This document shows positions 1 through 11,664 of a DNA stretch of 64,000 bases, one piece after another (position 1 is the stretch's first letter; each line of letters starts with the position of its first letter). The position numbers and the translations under genes were made by a program. Source of the DNA: Marasmius tenuissimus (lineage: Eukaryota; Basidiomycota; Agaricomycetes; Agaricales; Marasmiaceae); contig JAQOTA010000044.1 of assembly GCA_029532415.1 (NCBI GenBank), forward strand, positions 124,001 through 188,000. The letters run 5' to 3'. The notes under the pieces were generated by a model. The model did no database searches, was not told where the DNA came from, and saw only the letters and a program-made list of their open reading frames with translations.

Positions 1-248
1 TCGATTTCATGGCTGGTAGTGGCTCATGCACAAGGCCTTCATGGAGCCGACGGTGATCGCCGAGTTGACATCCTGCTTTGGACAGACAATGGTCGAGGAG
101 TCATTTGTAAAGCGCGGGTCAACAGGGGGTTCACTCTGACGCATCTTTTCAACCTACCTCCACCTTCCCTGTTTTCTTCGTCGCTACTTTCTACCTCAGT
201 TGTTACTTTTTGTGTGTTTCGTTTGCCTTCTATCTTCGTCGTCTCGAA
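1..248. other. left edge, no supported gene
   Basis: An open frame runs across about 19-252 on the plus strand, but I recognise no domain and see no splice-supported link to the next gene. The second half is T/C-rich, as expected of a 5' leader or promoter just before the ATG at 249. Confidence 0.3.
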
Positions 249-1931
249 ATGAACTTTGAACGGTGAGTCCTTGGATTTTTCCTGCTATTTATCGAAGGAC
301 GTCGAAAACTTACTGTCGTCTCTGCCTCCCACAGAAGACATACTCAAGCTCCTGATGACACGTCTCCGCCACCGAATGAAAATGGTAAACACACACGTCG
401 CATAGATGATGACGAAGATTTGGACACTGGCGGTAGACGATTCTCCAAATACCAGCATTTGGAAGAGAAGGGCATGGAGGTGAGCAAGGAAGGGTGAGCT
501 GCTACCTCTTTCCCTTTCGTCGAACATCTGATAAGCTGCCTTTTCATAGTCTCGCTCTGATGTTCACCAGTTTGAGTGAGTGATAGACTCTACCACCGTT
601 CTTTGCCACCGTTACTGACGAGGAATCTAGGGACGAGCTCATACCAGCCCTTGAAGAATACGTGGACGATAGTCTGGTGCCTCTCGGAAAAAACCCTCCC
701 ATTCTCCATACCGAATTCCCTTCCAAGGCCGCTGCCACAAAGAACAAGCCACACAAGCCCGCCGCCTCCCCGGCAATCAATGCACCTATCCATGGCCAGT
801 CCGAGGAACACCCCCATCTCGAGGTAGATCACAAACTTAACGTTAGCACAGAGGAACGCAGTGAAGCACCTTGCTCTTCCCGGCGGACCTCACTGCGCGG
901 ACCTCAGCTTCTTCAAGGGTCCTTCTGTGAGTGGGAGCTTGGTCGTGAGGTCTGATTTGGGTTGCTGACGTCTCTTGTGGCAGAACCCCTCGGTGCCACT
1001 ATCAGCAGGACAGGCCCCCAGTACCACGGAGGTCGCAACCTCGACCACTGCTTCCCAGAGTCCTTACCACCCGTCTTCGCATCCACCAGCACCCTCTGTG
1101 TTTGGTGTAGCCGCACCTCAACCAACCGGAACTCAACAGCTTCCGATGTCTTCATCGCTTGTGCCCAACTTTCGAGCGCCCGTTGCTGCAGCGATTGCGG
1201 CTCTCGTTCAATGACAGTAATCTGCTGCTCAATCACTCGGAACCCAGCGTATTCCATACTCCACGCCCTTTGCGCGTAACCTTTCGATCCTAACTGTTTC
1301 CATGTTCCCGGCTGTCTGTCGAAGATATGGCCCCGGGATATACCCAACTCAAGTCCCACTGGCCCCGACTCATCAGAACGGACTCGCTCCACCCCCACCT
1401 CCCTGCGTCTCTCGCGCCGATCTTCTTCAAGTTCTCGCTTCGGCTACTCTCACGGCCAGCGCCACCTCTACTTCTAATGGTATCAGTGGTAGTGGTCCTT
1501 CCGCCACGACAATGTCGGCGCATGCCACATACTCCAATGTGGCGCCAATGAACTACGTTCCTCTGCCACCGGGCATGGCGGCTGGGCCCTCCAGCTCTAC
1601 CGACACCGTTCTCAACGCTGGCAATCATGGAGCTTCCGCCGACGCCTCTGACTCGAAGGTGACTTGCCAATATTGTGGCAAGAGTTTGAAACGCTTTCGG
1701 AAAGATCATTTCAGACGCGTTGGGTCTAGAAAGGCACGAGAGGTCTGGGGAGTGGGGTGTCCCGAGCTTGACGACGATTGGAGGCGAACCGTTGAAGTTG
1801 CCTCCCTTTTTATCTGGTTTGGTCTTCCTGCGCACACGGCCTTTCTCTGTTTACACGATTCCTACTTTCTACTCACATCTCAGGCTTTTCGCAATTTCAC
1901 CATAAAAAGACATCGATCATGTATTTATTAG
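249..1931 (+). CDS. putative Pro/Ser-rich protein with a C-terminal CxxC..H motif (model incomplete)
   Basis: Not recognised. From the ATG at 249, four exons join in phase through GT..AG introns at 263-334, 494-549 and 576-630. They give an acidic/basic N-terminus (RRIDDDEDLDTGG) and then a patch reading FTSLRDELIPALEEYVDD, followed by a Lys/Pro/Ala-rich stretch ending near 823. Beyond that the exons are uncertain: open stretches at about 984-1214 and 1302-1931 are rich in Pro, Ser and Ala. The last contains CQYCGKSLKRFRKDHFRR (about 1660-1720), which resembles a C2H2/BED-like zinc motif. I could not join the 3' exons in phase, so this may be a decaying gene or two fragments. The three consistent introns at the 5' end are the best evidence that it is real. 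Confidence 0.4.
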
Positions 1932-2767
1932 CACTTGCCCTTCCTGTATCGTAATAGCGAATGATTTTCATACATATAAGCACATTGTATAAAAGTTCTG
2001 GAGAATCGCTCGCAGTAGATAAAATAAGATTCGAACGTATCTCCCGGTCCGATATTTTCTACTGAACAGGCCTCCGGCATCCTGATCTCCAACTTGTTTC
2101 GTCACCACCACCACATTACGCAATCCCTTGGATGTCCACAAGCTGACCGCGACCTACAGGGAAGTCAAATACACTTTCGGATCAGTTTCCGTTCCTACAC
2201 ATCGCAGCTGCGAACTACACCTGCAACTCTGGCTTTGAACCTTCTGTGATACTATCAAACTTCATCTCACGAATGTCGTCGAGTTCACCGATAAAGGTGA
2301 TTGTGTGATGATATTGTATCGAACCTCTGGCCTGACATATCTACTTTTAGCTCACTGGATATGGTGGCATCCTCGCCATAGATCTTGCTGAATCCCTGGA
2401 ACCACGCGACCTCCATCCTCTCCGTTGCTACTTTTCAGCGTATAGTAGGACTTCAGGGTCATTTACGATCGGTAATTTCGTATGATCATTTTATCACCGA
2501 GGCTCGAGGGGTGCTCATTAGTCGGTATCGCGAATAGGTCAGTAGTCCCCATAGCAAAATAAGTTCATGGGATCACCGATGATTCACACCATGCTCATTT
2601 TGCTCAAGCAAACGAGCTATTCTTATCCCATCTAAGCACTACTGCTAGGACCTCCTGTTGTTCGTATCTCTATAGCGGCCTCACACGTTCATCCAACGTC
2701 CATCTTCCTTCGATTTCCTATCACTCCTTCTCACTCCACAGAGAATTCCGCAGAGCAACCCTGCCAG
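1932..2767. other. intergenic, no firm gene
   Basis: This is moderately AT-rich sequence between the first gene and the giant palindrome. The only coding hint is a tiny two-exon candidate at 2273-2485, listed separately. I see no tRNA, repeat or regulatory element I can support. Confidence 0.4.
2273..2485 (+). CDS. candidate tiny spliced ORF
   Basis: An ATG at 2273 gives 8 codons, then a 54-bp GT..AG intron (2297-2350). The reading frame then stays open for 44 codons to a TGA at 2483-2485. The product (about 52 aa) contains LTGYGGILAIDLAESLEP and matches no family I know. It could be a remnant exon of a larger gene, because a GT donor also lies near 2471. Support is only the clean intron. 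Confidence 0.2.
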
Positions 2768-5726
2768 CGGTACCAAGTTGATTCGTACTTTTCGATCCCA
2801 TCAATGTATGTTATTGAGCCTTCTTTCTCGAATTATCGCCGCAGCCGCCGCCCCAGCCCGTACTCCGGTCACGTATCATTCCCAACATCATCAGCAGCTC
2901 TCAGCTCTCATCCTCCCTCTCGAGAATGGCTATAGAATAGAGATTTTCTGTCCATTGGACCTGAGGTCACGAACTGTTGGAACTGAGCTTCCGGGCCGAA
3001 GTAAGCCGGACGTAATATTTACTGCCTGTCGGCAAATGGCGACTCCCCCCTCGTTGAAATGATACCATGTTTGCTATTGTATCTGGTATATATGTCTGTA
3101 ATTTCTGGAACAAGGTGGGTCACTGGGCACCGTTTCAACCTTCGGGATGCTAGACATTGTTTACAGCCAGAAGAGTTTTGATCCCTGTCTGCTTAGCCCA
3201 CTTCCCTAAGTAGTTTACTGACCGCCATAAGCCTACTCCCTCGATAACTCAACAAGGAAATAGACTGCTTGAGCCTGAAGGCTGATATTGCTGAGCATGG
3301 TGGCGAGCACTTGAGTGCTGTCAGACTACTAGCGTGCTCCGCAAAACTCACTGTGAAACAACCCATTTCTGGATTCTGAGGCAACCGCTGCGCACCCTTA
3401 TAATCATGTATTGTCTGTGGTCTATCCGCTACTTTGGTTGGATAGAGCATACACTGTCGGTTTTCGAGGTGACCATAATGCATAAGGGCTGGCCCGCTCA
3501 GATGTTCATATAACTACTGACTCGGCAGTGAGTGCTTCACTGTTAGTCCGTACCCAGCACGGGCCTCTGCTGATAATCTATAGTTAATATTATCAGCTCG
3601 ATATTAGATACTATCCCGCGTACTGGAAATTAGTTTCCGACACATTCTTTAAAGGACATATAACATCTGCACCCCTTTTTCACTACTCACACAACATAAA
3701 CTACCTGCGGTTTTTGAACAATGCAGCCTTCGCATAGTCCTGAATCCATTGTTTCTCGAGTGTCTATTACTAGTTTGAGGTATTGCAATGGCCAATATGT
3801 TCTCTAAGCGACCAGTATGCCACTTGTATCTAGTGCGACCGTAATTTTGGCAAGAACGATAAGGACCGCTGAGCGAAGCAGCGCCGGCAGAATGGCACCG
3901 TATAGGGTTCATGATGGGAGATTCTCACCATGTGATTGAGAATTCTACAGGTTCAAAACTCGTCCTTTCACGCCTATTTTGCGATGCGCAGAGTCAAACT
4001 CGTTTCTCACCCGACAAACAAGCCCAAGCACAGTGCAGCACTGGCCCAGCACTGGTTGAACCGGGTGGAAGCCTCCCGTCAGGATTCTTCCCAGTACAGA
4101 GCTCTGTGAGCTCGTTCCCGATGTATGATACCACAACGCAGTTGAAATCACATTCGAAGGGTGTAAACTGCTCACCGGCGTTCTGTACCGGCAAAGCAAG
4201 TTCTCCAGACAATATCCCGGCTGTAGATCCGGTTATAGTTTCACTAGTCTACTTACAGTCCTAGTATTACCTTAATTAGTATCTACGTCTTCTTAAAGTT
4301 CTTTTTGATGGGATCGAATAGTACGAATCGTCATAGGACCCTAATTACTAGAGCCATAATCGGATTCACAGCCGGGGTATTGTCTGGAGGACTTATTTTG
4401 CCGGTACAGAACGCCGATGAGCAGTGCTATACACCTTTCGGATGTGATTCTAAGCTGGGTTGTGGTATTATACATCGGGAACGAGCTCAAAGACTCCTTT
4501 GCTGGAAAGATTTCATGGCGGGAGGCTTCCACCCAGTTTAAACAGTGCTCGGCCATTGCTGCACTGTGCTTGGGCCTTGCTTATGGGTGAGAAACGAGTT
4601 CGACTCTGCCCACCGCAAAGTACGCGTGAAAAGGACGAGTTTCGAACCTGTAGAATTGTCAATAAAATCGTGAGAACCTCCCATGTACCCTTTATGGTGC
4701 CATTCCGCCAGTGCTGCTTCGCCCAGCGGTCCTTATCGTTCTTGTGACTAGTAATAGGCACTCCATAAACAACGGATTCAGGGTTGTGCGAAGACTACAT
4801 TCTTCTGGATTGAAAACCGCAGGTGGTTTATGTCGTCTAAGTAGTAAAAAATGAGTGCAAATGTTATATGTCCTTGAAGAAATGCGTCGGATACTACTAA
4901 TGTCGAGTACGCGGCATAGTTTCTAATATTGGGCTGATACCTGTTATCAGCAGATGCTCGTGCTGGGTACGGACTAGCAGTGAGGATTCAGCGCTCCCTG
5001 CCCAGTCAGTAGGTATGTGACTACCTGAGCAGGCCAGCCCTTATGCAATGTATTATTACCAGTCGCCTCGAAGACCGACAGTGTATGCTCTATCCAACCA
5101 AGCTTAGACAGCGATAGATCATAGACAATACAATGACACGGTTATAAACTTAAGGGTACGCACTGGTTGTCTCACAGTGAGTTTTTGCGCAGTCCGCCAG
5201 TAGTCTAGCAGTGCTCAAGTAGTCACCACCACGCTAAACAATATCAGCCTTCTATCTCCTGCCCAGTTATCGAGGATATAGGTTTGTAGCAGTCAGTAAA
5301 CTACTCAGGGAAGTGGGCTGAGTCGGACAGACAGGAACCAGAACACTTGAGCAACGTCTAGCGAGCATCAGTGCCCGATGACCCACCTGGTTACACGAGT
5401 TACAGACAAATATGTACCAGATACCGTAGCAAACAGGGTATCTCAACGAGGGGAGAGTCGGCATTTGCCGACAGGCGATATTCCGTCCGGCTTATTCCGG
5501 CCCGGAAGCTCAGTTCTTGAACTCAGGTCCGATAGACAGGAAATCTCGGTTCTATAGCCATTCTTAAGAGAGAGGATGAGGACTGAGAGCTGCTGAAAAT
5601 CTTGGGAGTGAGTCGTAAACGGATTGGGGCTGGAACGGCGGTAGAATAGCTGCGGCAATAATTTGAGAAAGAAGGCTCAATAACGTACATCGATGGGATC
5701 GAATAGTACGAATCGACTTGGTACCG
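2768..5726. repeat. 2.96-kb imperfect palindrome (long inverted repeat)
   Basis: The left arm (2768 to about 4251) and right arm (about 4345-5726) are reverse complements at roughly 80-90% identity by eye, separated by about 93 bp. The outer ends both read CGGTACCAAG (2768-2777; reverse complement at 5717-5726). Matching landmarks include the segments around 2805-2840 and 5650-5690, 3100-3125 and 5380-5400, 3540-3600 and 4930-4990, 3660-3720 and 4810-4870, and 4020-4200 and 4385-4590. Short open frames inside are chance shadows. The structure could be two head-to-head copies of one nonautonomous element, or a foldback element. No transposase or obvious target duplication was seen. Transcription through it would give a long hairpin RNA. 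Confidence 0.85.
4278..4341 (+). repeat. 64-bp direct repeat, copy in the palindrome centre
   Basis: This 64-bp segment lies in the spacer of the palindrome and is nearly identical to 5737-5800, just outside its right end. It contains the 24-mer end motif (GATGGGATCGAATAGTACGA followed by ATCG) at 4307-4330. Confidence 0.8.
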
Positions 5727-5736
5727 TTAAATAAGT

Positions 5737-5800
5737 AGTATTGACGTCTTCTCAAAGTTCTTTTTGATGGGATCGAATAGTACGAATCGTCATAGGACCC
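5737..5800 (+). repeat. 64-bp direct repeat, copy flanking the palindrome
   Basis: This is the second copy of the 64-bp segment, 11 bp outside the right palindrome end. The 24-mer end motif recurs here at 5766-5789, inside the right arm end at 5692-5715, and inverted with mismatches at 2779-2802. The motif therefore marks every element boundary. Confidence 0.8.
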
Positions 5801-6069
5801 GGAAGATCGAGCGATGATGCTATGCGACGCCAAAGTACAGCTGGGACGGATTCACGGTCCAGATAGACCTGTCCTCTGGTCCACGGACTGCGTTTTCAAG
5901 CTATCTTCGATCTGACCTGCTTCTTCACCGCACCTATTTTCTTCTTCGATTCTTTCACTTGATCTCTGCTATCCTCGAGCTTTTGCTTGCCCGTGAGTTT
6001 GGAGTCCTCGAAAATCATCCCAACGCATAAACGGTTTAAACCCTTTCTTATTCCGTCGCTTACACCGCT

Positions 6070-7943
6070 GGCGAGTGCTCAGTCGGTGCTGTCCAGTTCG
6101 CACCTTTCGCCATTACTCTTGTTCTTACCCTCTTTGGTATTGCCGCCAGCGGACTCGGGGCTTACGCCGACTGTGAGGATGCCGTTTCTGGGGAGAGCGA
6201 GGGCAGAGGAGAAAGATTGAGATAGAGAGTGATGTGAAGACGAGCGGGAGAGGGCGAAGCTTAGGTTGACGGCGTTGGAGTTTATGGTTAGTTTGTATGA
6301 GGCGAGGCCGAGTATGTTTAGGAGGAGTGACTGACTTTTTCCTTTGTGTTTAGGTAACTCTATTGACTCGCTGCAGTCACCGGAAGATTCGACGCCGGTG
6401 ACTTTGTGGGTTGGGATGGTGGTGAGGGCATGTTTGGAGATTGATGAGGATAGCCCGTATAGTGTCAAAGGCGGGCTGGAGAGATCCCATCCTAAAGAGG
6501 CTCCGACTTCTCAACGGGAACAACGCCAAGCAATATGTTCACTAGCAGGCCATAACGACCTTGGCCATGGTAGCTGACGCTGGTGAGGGAGGGTTCGTCA
6601 AGGTTCGTTCTTCTACATTCACTTGTCCTAGCTGCCAGCTGACGCGAGTTGGTAGCATTATTCGGCGATCATGCCAATGTTGTTGAACGTGTTGAGAGAT
6701 GCGGATGGGCCGGAGTATAGGAAGATGAGGGCGAAGGCTATGGAGTGTGCGGCGCTTATAGGTGCATTTTTCTTTCGGTTTTGTTGTGGGTTGGTGTCGA
6801 TCTGATTTTGTGTTTGGGTAGCCATTGCAGCTGAGAGGAATACGTTTAGACCTGACGCTAATACATTGGTAGAGCTGTTGATTCATACACAAAGTACGTG
6901 CCGGGTTCTCCGTTTCATGAAGACCAGCGAGGGCTCACACACATCTAGAATCCCCGAGAGACGTTCAGAATATCCAGCTTCCCCATTACCTTATGGCTAC
7001 CTGGGCAAAGATATGCTAGGCTTTGGGGGAGGAGCTCGAAGTTTATCTTCTTGCCGCTATGCCTCAGCTGCTTGTTACGGCAAGTGCAAAGGCGGACGTT
7101 AGCCTGGATCTTGATGGTTAGCTATACTTTCTTCACCCGTCGTTCCTCGTGTTAATAGTCCTCCCCCTAGTCGAGTCACCAAACGGCGAAAATGAAGGCT
7201 GAGATCTGAGGGATGGTCAATATGGATAAGCAAATGGTCAACATACGGACTATGGCTATCGGGAGAAGTGTCGGACTTTCGACTTTCGAGACGATGGTGA
7301 TCCGTGCTTCTACGTTGGGTGAGTGTTTTCCGCTAGTCCTTTACTGTTGCTTGCATTACTGATAACCTATGGCTCATAGGTGCACGCTACACTCCGTACT
7401 TGGCTCAGAGTCTGGAGGTTACGCTACCCTCGATAAAGTTCTACTTCCATGGTGGTGTTACGGAGGCATCTGCGATGTACGTAACCCGCGTGTTCCCTTT
7501 TGTTCTCGGCTTTACCAACACTCTCGATGTAGGTGACTTCCGATGCTCCTCGTTTCAGGCCACCAATCCAAAACTCTTACGAACCAGACGGTCATCAACG
7601 TTCCACCAACTCATCGCCGTCATCAGAGAAAAACATAAAACCTCCTTCCTCGCTTCCCTCATTGGGTCCTTCACCGACTGCAGTAAAGTTTACGGTGGCT
7701 CTACGTTCCCTCTCCCAGAGTTCCGAGAGGGCATTATCGAAGCGGCAACCGCGGTCCATTGCCGATAAATGCCATGGTTGGGGAGAGGATCTGGCATTGC
7801 CCGAGGAAATTGAGGACTTTGCGTTGGAGGATATGGGAACCTGCTTAGGGATGCTCGACGAAGGGAACGACTTGTTAGTGCCGGTCGGCAGTGCGAAGGA
7901 TTTGAGTATTCACAAATGGGAATGCAGCGAGGATAAGTCGTAG
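6070..7943 (+). pseudogene. PSE1: importin-5/Kap121 (karyopherin beta-3) pseudogene
   Basis: Kap121/IPO5 importins are HEAT-repeat nuclear import receptors. The translated segments follow the family in order: LASAQSVLS..LPSLVLP (about 6070-6160), TALEFMVSLYEARPSMFRR (about 6265-6320), ACLEIDEDSPY (about 6428-6460), AITTLAMVADA (about 6550-6585), [19 protein letters not shown] (about 6672-6730), ERNTFRPDANTLVELLI (about 6835-6885), LPHYLMATWAKIC (about 6980-7016), MVIRASTLGARYTPYLAQS (across a 60-bp intron at 7320-7379), then EEIEDFALEDMG near the end. It is broken by a TAG after NAKQYVH (about 6545), a TAG at 7017-7019 (CAG expected), frameshifts, a 7-bp tandem duplication (about 7275-7290) and loss of several internal HEAT repeats. 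Family introns are retained, so it is a decayed gene copy and not a retrocopy. A working paralogue should exist elsewhere. Confidence 0.85.
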
Positions 7944-8739
7944 GGTGCTCCTACTTGAATTTGGATATTTTGTACACGTACGTTTCGTTTGCTTGAGACT
8001 TTCGGCCTGTGAGCAGTTACTCGAGAGAGACTGTAATATGATTATATATATCTAGGTAGCTTTATTCGTTCGTTCATCTGGGTTCACCCCTCAGTTCATT
8101 ACTCTTTTTGACTGCGTCCTAGTCTGACTTGTTACGACGAGAATGTGAATTATCTTATGGTTCAGGATTCATGAATGCAGTCAAACGTTCACATACGGCT
8201 CGGGTACAGGTTGAATGGCGAAGCATGCTCGCCGAAATGAAGGCTGTACCTTCTGTGTGTGTAGGGTCTATTCAATATCGTCTCTTCTTTCATTCTCAAT
8301 CTCAGCCGCGAAAACAGGGCGGCATATAAGAACGTTGAACGTTGAATCAGCTTCCGCGAGGTAACAAATGAATCGACTACCTAACCTTCGCGAATGGCAC
8401 GACCTATTAACTTGGTGGTGTCAGGCACCAATGAATGACTACCCTGCCCTCAAATCTGCTCACCCTGTCGGCGTTTGAGAGTACACTACTCGCCCGAACA
8501 ACTTTCAGATGGAGGAATTGCCCCAAAAACGTCGTCGGACGTGTACTGATTTGGAGCTTTACTTTGGGAGGTACGCTCTCGTAGACTCACGCTATGAACT
8601 GGAAGCTGACTTTCCCCTTTCTGTTTCCTTGCCAGATGAAAAACCCCCAATTTACGCGAAAATTGTCCCAGAACTCCAGAGAGCCGTACTTTTGATGGAT
8701 CAAGCGATTTATCGCTAAAAAACTGTCAGGCGGGTTAAA
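7944..8739. other. intergenic, no firm gene
   Basis: Sequence downstream of the importin pseudogene. A 69-codon open frame (8509-8718) has no recognisable domain, and no introns support it. The run AAAAAA at 8717-8722 is the Pol III terminator of the minus-strand tRNA-like gene. Confidence 0.4.
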
Positions 8740-8830
8740 GGTAAAACCCAGGTTCGAACTGAGAACCTCCCGGACACCATTGTGAAACGTCAACACATTC
8801 CAGGCGCCATAACCCTTTGGTTATTCTACC
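8740..8830 (-). tRNA. tRNA-like gene with probable intron, isotype unresolved
   Basis: The minus strand folds as a cloverleaf. The acceptor stem GGTAGAA/TTTTACC pairs 7 of 7 with one G-U. The D stem is weak (3 of 4). The anticodon stem CCTGGA/TCCGGG pairs over 6 bp around an enlarged loop of about 24-26 nt, and the T arm CTCAG-TTCGAAC-CTGGG is perfect. A run of six T follows 17 nt downstream (8722-8717), a typical Pol III terminator. The large anticodon loop implies an intron; TGTG in the loop can pair with CACA in the putative intron, as in eukaryotic pre-tRNAs. Depending on the register, the anticodon would be GTG (His) or TGT (Thr). The weak D stem and unclear anticodon could also mean a tRNA pseudogene. 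Confidence 0.5.
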
Positions 8831-9660
8831 TTGTGTCTCACATACCGTGTACTGTAATATAGCCGGATATTCCTGTAGTTGTGATCACCGAACAAAGCGC
8901 GGCCAGAGTCTTTATGTGTGCTAGTACAGCACTATCATAGGTACTCTTTCCGAAAAGACACCGGCAGCTCAATCTCAAGGTCAAAATTGCTTGTTCGCAA
9001 ACCACAACGAAGGACCAATCACTACTTGGTCAACCTTGTGTCTTCAGGAATCGCAGATATTTCCGCCACGGTTAAGGTTCAGTTTGCTAACATTGAGCCA
9101 CGAGCGACGATCGCGCAAATTGAAGGGTCATGTACGATGCAGCTAAAGCCCTCAGCTGCCTTGTATACTGAGGATGTGGAAAATAAAACGTAGAGATCTA
9201 TTGAACACCATGCTGCGACATGTACAAGTTGACGTTCTAATACCTAGGCTTACCTTGTGGTCTTCAAGGCACTATTAGTATCCGAAAATTGGTCGCACAC
9301 GCATTCGCAATCATATGTCGAGGTCACCACGTCCCTTGCCTCTCAACCACCAGCCAAACATTGTCTCGGAACCGCACCTGCTTTCACCTATCTCACGGCC
9401 AGAGACCCATTGAAGCGGGTCTTAGATCGGTCGCGGGAGCGTTTCTAGACTACGAAGTAACTAGGAATCAGTAGGTGAAGGAAGCGTCAAGCGGACGAGA
9501 ACGTGGGGTGTTTTGAATTATCTAGATATCTTCCAGCATAGTTTGACCGCAAGCTCGTCTAGACGCAGACCAGTACAAATTACTAGAAGTAATCAAGAGA
9601 TACAGAGAACGTACTCAAGAATCAGTTGGTAAGTCTCCGTCATACCAAAGGTTCCTTCCT
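8831..9660. other. intergenic, no gene recognised
   Basis: Two short plus-strand open frames (8918-9193 and 9257-9474) show no domain, intron support or homology I recognise. This interval holds the 3' flank of the MYND gene on the minus strand. Confidence 0.4.
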
Positions 9661-11664
9661 TCAATTCTCTCTAAGTCCGCCTAACCACCGCCGTCCAAAG
9701 CTTTCTGGACGATCTTCCTCACAAGGAAATTCAATAACCGATGTATGCGAGAATGTTTCCCGACCTGTTTGTATAGGGAACACGGCCCAGATGACAAGCT
9801 CGTTCAACCCCGAGGCCTTCCATTGCTTTTCTGCTGCACCAAAAACGTCCGGTTGAGTCCTCGCAAACTCTTCTGGAATTCCGTTGTGAAGCGTCGCGTT
9901 CTGTATGAGAGGAAGATGGGGCTGGTTGAAGTTTAGGTTCAATATCGGATTGCGAGTCTGTAGCTCGCGCGCTGAGGCATCGATTCGACGATGTGCTTGC
10001 ACCATAGTTGTGATGCTTCGGGCATGAATGCGTGTATACCACTCAAGGAGTAAACCGATCAATGGTATGGCGCGGCAATCCATGTGGGGTGTTCCGTCTA
10101 GAGTTGAGTCACGTATTAACAGGATCAAACATGATGTATGAAGGGAAAGAATTAAGATCCTACCGCGTACAAGTTGAGCATCTTGAGCGCACTCTCTCTT
10201 GTGTCGAATCCTCCAGTCTGCCCTTTGACAAGAACGGGAGCAATAGATACTTATGAAACAACCCGAGCAACGAAAGTAGCGGATTTCCAGGTTTCTCTGT
10301 GACATGGGCGCGTGGAAGATAGGACACTAAATGAAGTCATGAGCTTTTGTCAAAGCTCGAGCACGCAGACCACGTACCCCGGCATTTTCACATTGAAGCC
10401 CCATATACTTCGTTGTTCTACGAAGCATGTGGAACTCGTCCGCTTTCCCAAGAATATTGCGCCAAGCATGGCTTAAAGCCTCCGACTGCTTGATACCGGG
10501 TGAGAACTCATCCAACGCCGTCCTCCGAAATCGATGAATGTCACGAAGCAGCGCTCGCAACACGCGTTCATGGATCAGAAAGGTGGCAATTTGGTCAAGA
10601 AGACTCGCAGCCGCCCCGATAAACCCTCCCGTGTCATTATTAGCGTTGGCCATTCCCAGGGTGTAGTAGCAGTCAGCGGTGTAATACAGCGATGTTACGA
10701 TCCCCGATTCGACAAGTGATTGTATCCGGGATGGTTTGTCGATCTGGAGATCCTGCCTGAATATGTTCAAAAGGCAGGTGGCAATGTCATACGCCTTGTT
10801 CACTTGAGTGCTTTCAATTGGCTGTTCGTGGAGCCAACTCGCTTTACGAAGGATGATAGCCAAGACGCGGCCCATCAAACGCAGAGCCTCGTTGTGGTTT
10901 TCTTCGCCCATACAGACAGGATTCGTCCCTTGAAAGCACTGTTTACCTACGACGACGATCATGAGAAACTTCTCAAAGCCGTCGACTCCGAGGTCTTTGC
11001 CCTTGATAAGACGACGAATTTTGAGTTGAAGCTGAACAAGAAGTCGTTTCCCAAGCTTCGCGTCAATCATATATGGATGGGCGATATTGGAAAACCTATG
11101 AGCATGCGGAGGTGCCTGTAGTGCTGATGAAACCGATGACGGAAGGTCGAATGTATACTCGGTAAGGTGGATGAGCAAGGTTGACCATGGTTCAATGAGA
11201 GGATGTTCGGTGTCCATCAGGAAGAGCCATACTTGAGCAACGAGAGGCTGTAGGTATGGTGCAGCAGCGTTTTTTATTGTTACTGTGGTCTTATCTTCGG
11301 CGTCCAAAATACGGGGTATGGCATGGATGATATGAATCAAGATGGTGTTATCTGCTTCCTCTCGAGAAACATGTACGGATGTGAGCACCATTCGAAGGAA
11401 AAGCGCTATCCACTTGGCGACGGAAGACTCCCAATGTGACCAGATCTGGAGCGCTGTCGCGTTTGCATGCCGGATCAAGTGAAAAGATAGGGACACGATG
11501 GACTGGCAGGCCGCTTCGACACGACTACCTGGGCTAAGAATATCGATTGTAGTGGATGATGGGACCCCATTTTTTCGGAGATATTCCATGGCTCTTAGTG
11601 GGTTTGGAAAGCGTGAAATGCACATTATGCGATATTCCATAATACGACCTGGGGGAGGAGGCAT
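9661..11664 (-). CDS. MYND-type zinc-finger protein
   Basis: Three exons join in phase: 11664-10378, 10296-10164 and 10097-9661, with introns of 81 and 66 bp. The product is about 618 aa. The first 420 residues are helical and unrecognised, as in the large agaricomycete family of MYND proteins of unknown role. The finger spans about residues 420-465, with C425, C439, C442, C448, C452, H461 and C465 visible (motifs CSGC, YCSRSCQ, DWRIRHKREC). Splice site 1 falls inside the finger. The first zinc ligand expected five residues before C425 is Tyr420 (TAT), so one zinc site may be impaired. About 190 residues follow the finger's start. MYND domains bind zinc and usually proline-rich partners; the cellular role here is unknown. 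The ATG at 11664 is the first in a clean frame and is preceded by noncoding sequence. Confidence 0.85.

Noticed and set aside
3945..4761. Paired frames of 70-118 codons in both palindrome arms as a duplicated gene
   Set aside because: The two arms do not preserve the same frame, indels are not in threes, and no domain is visible.
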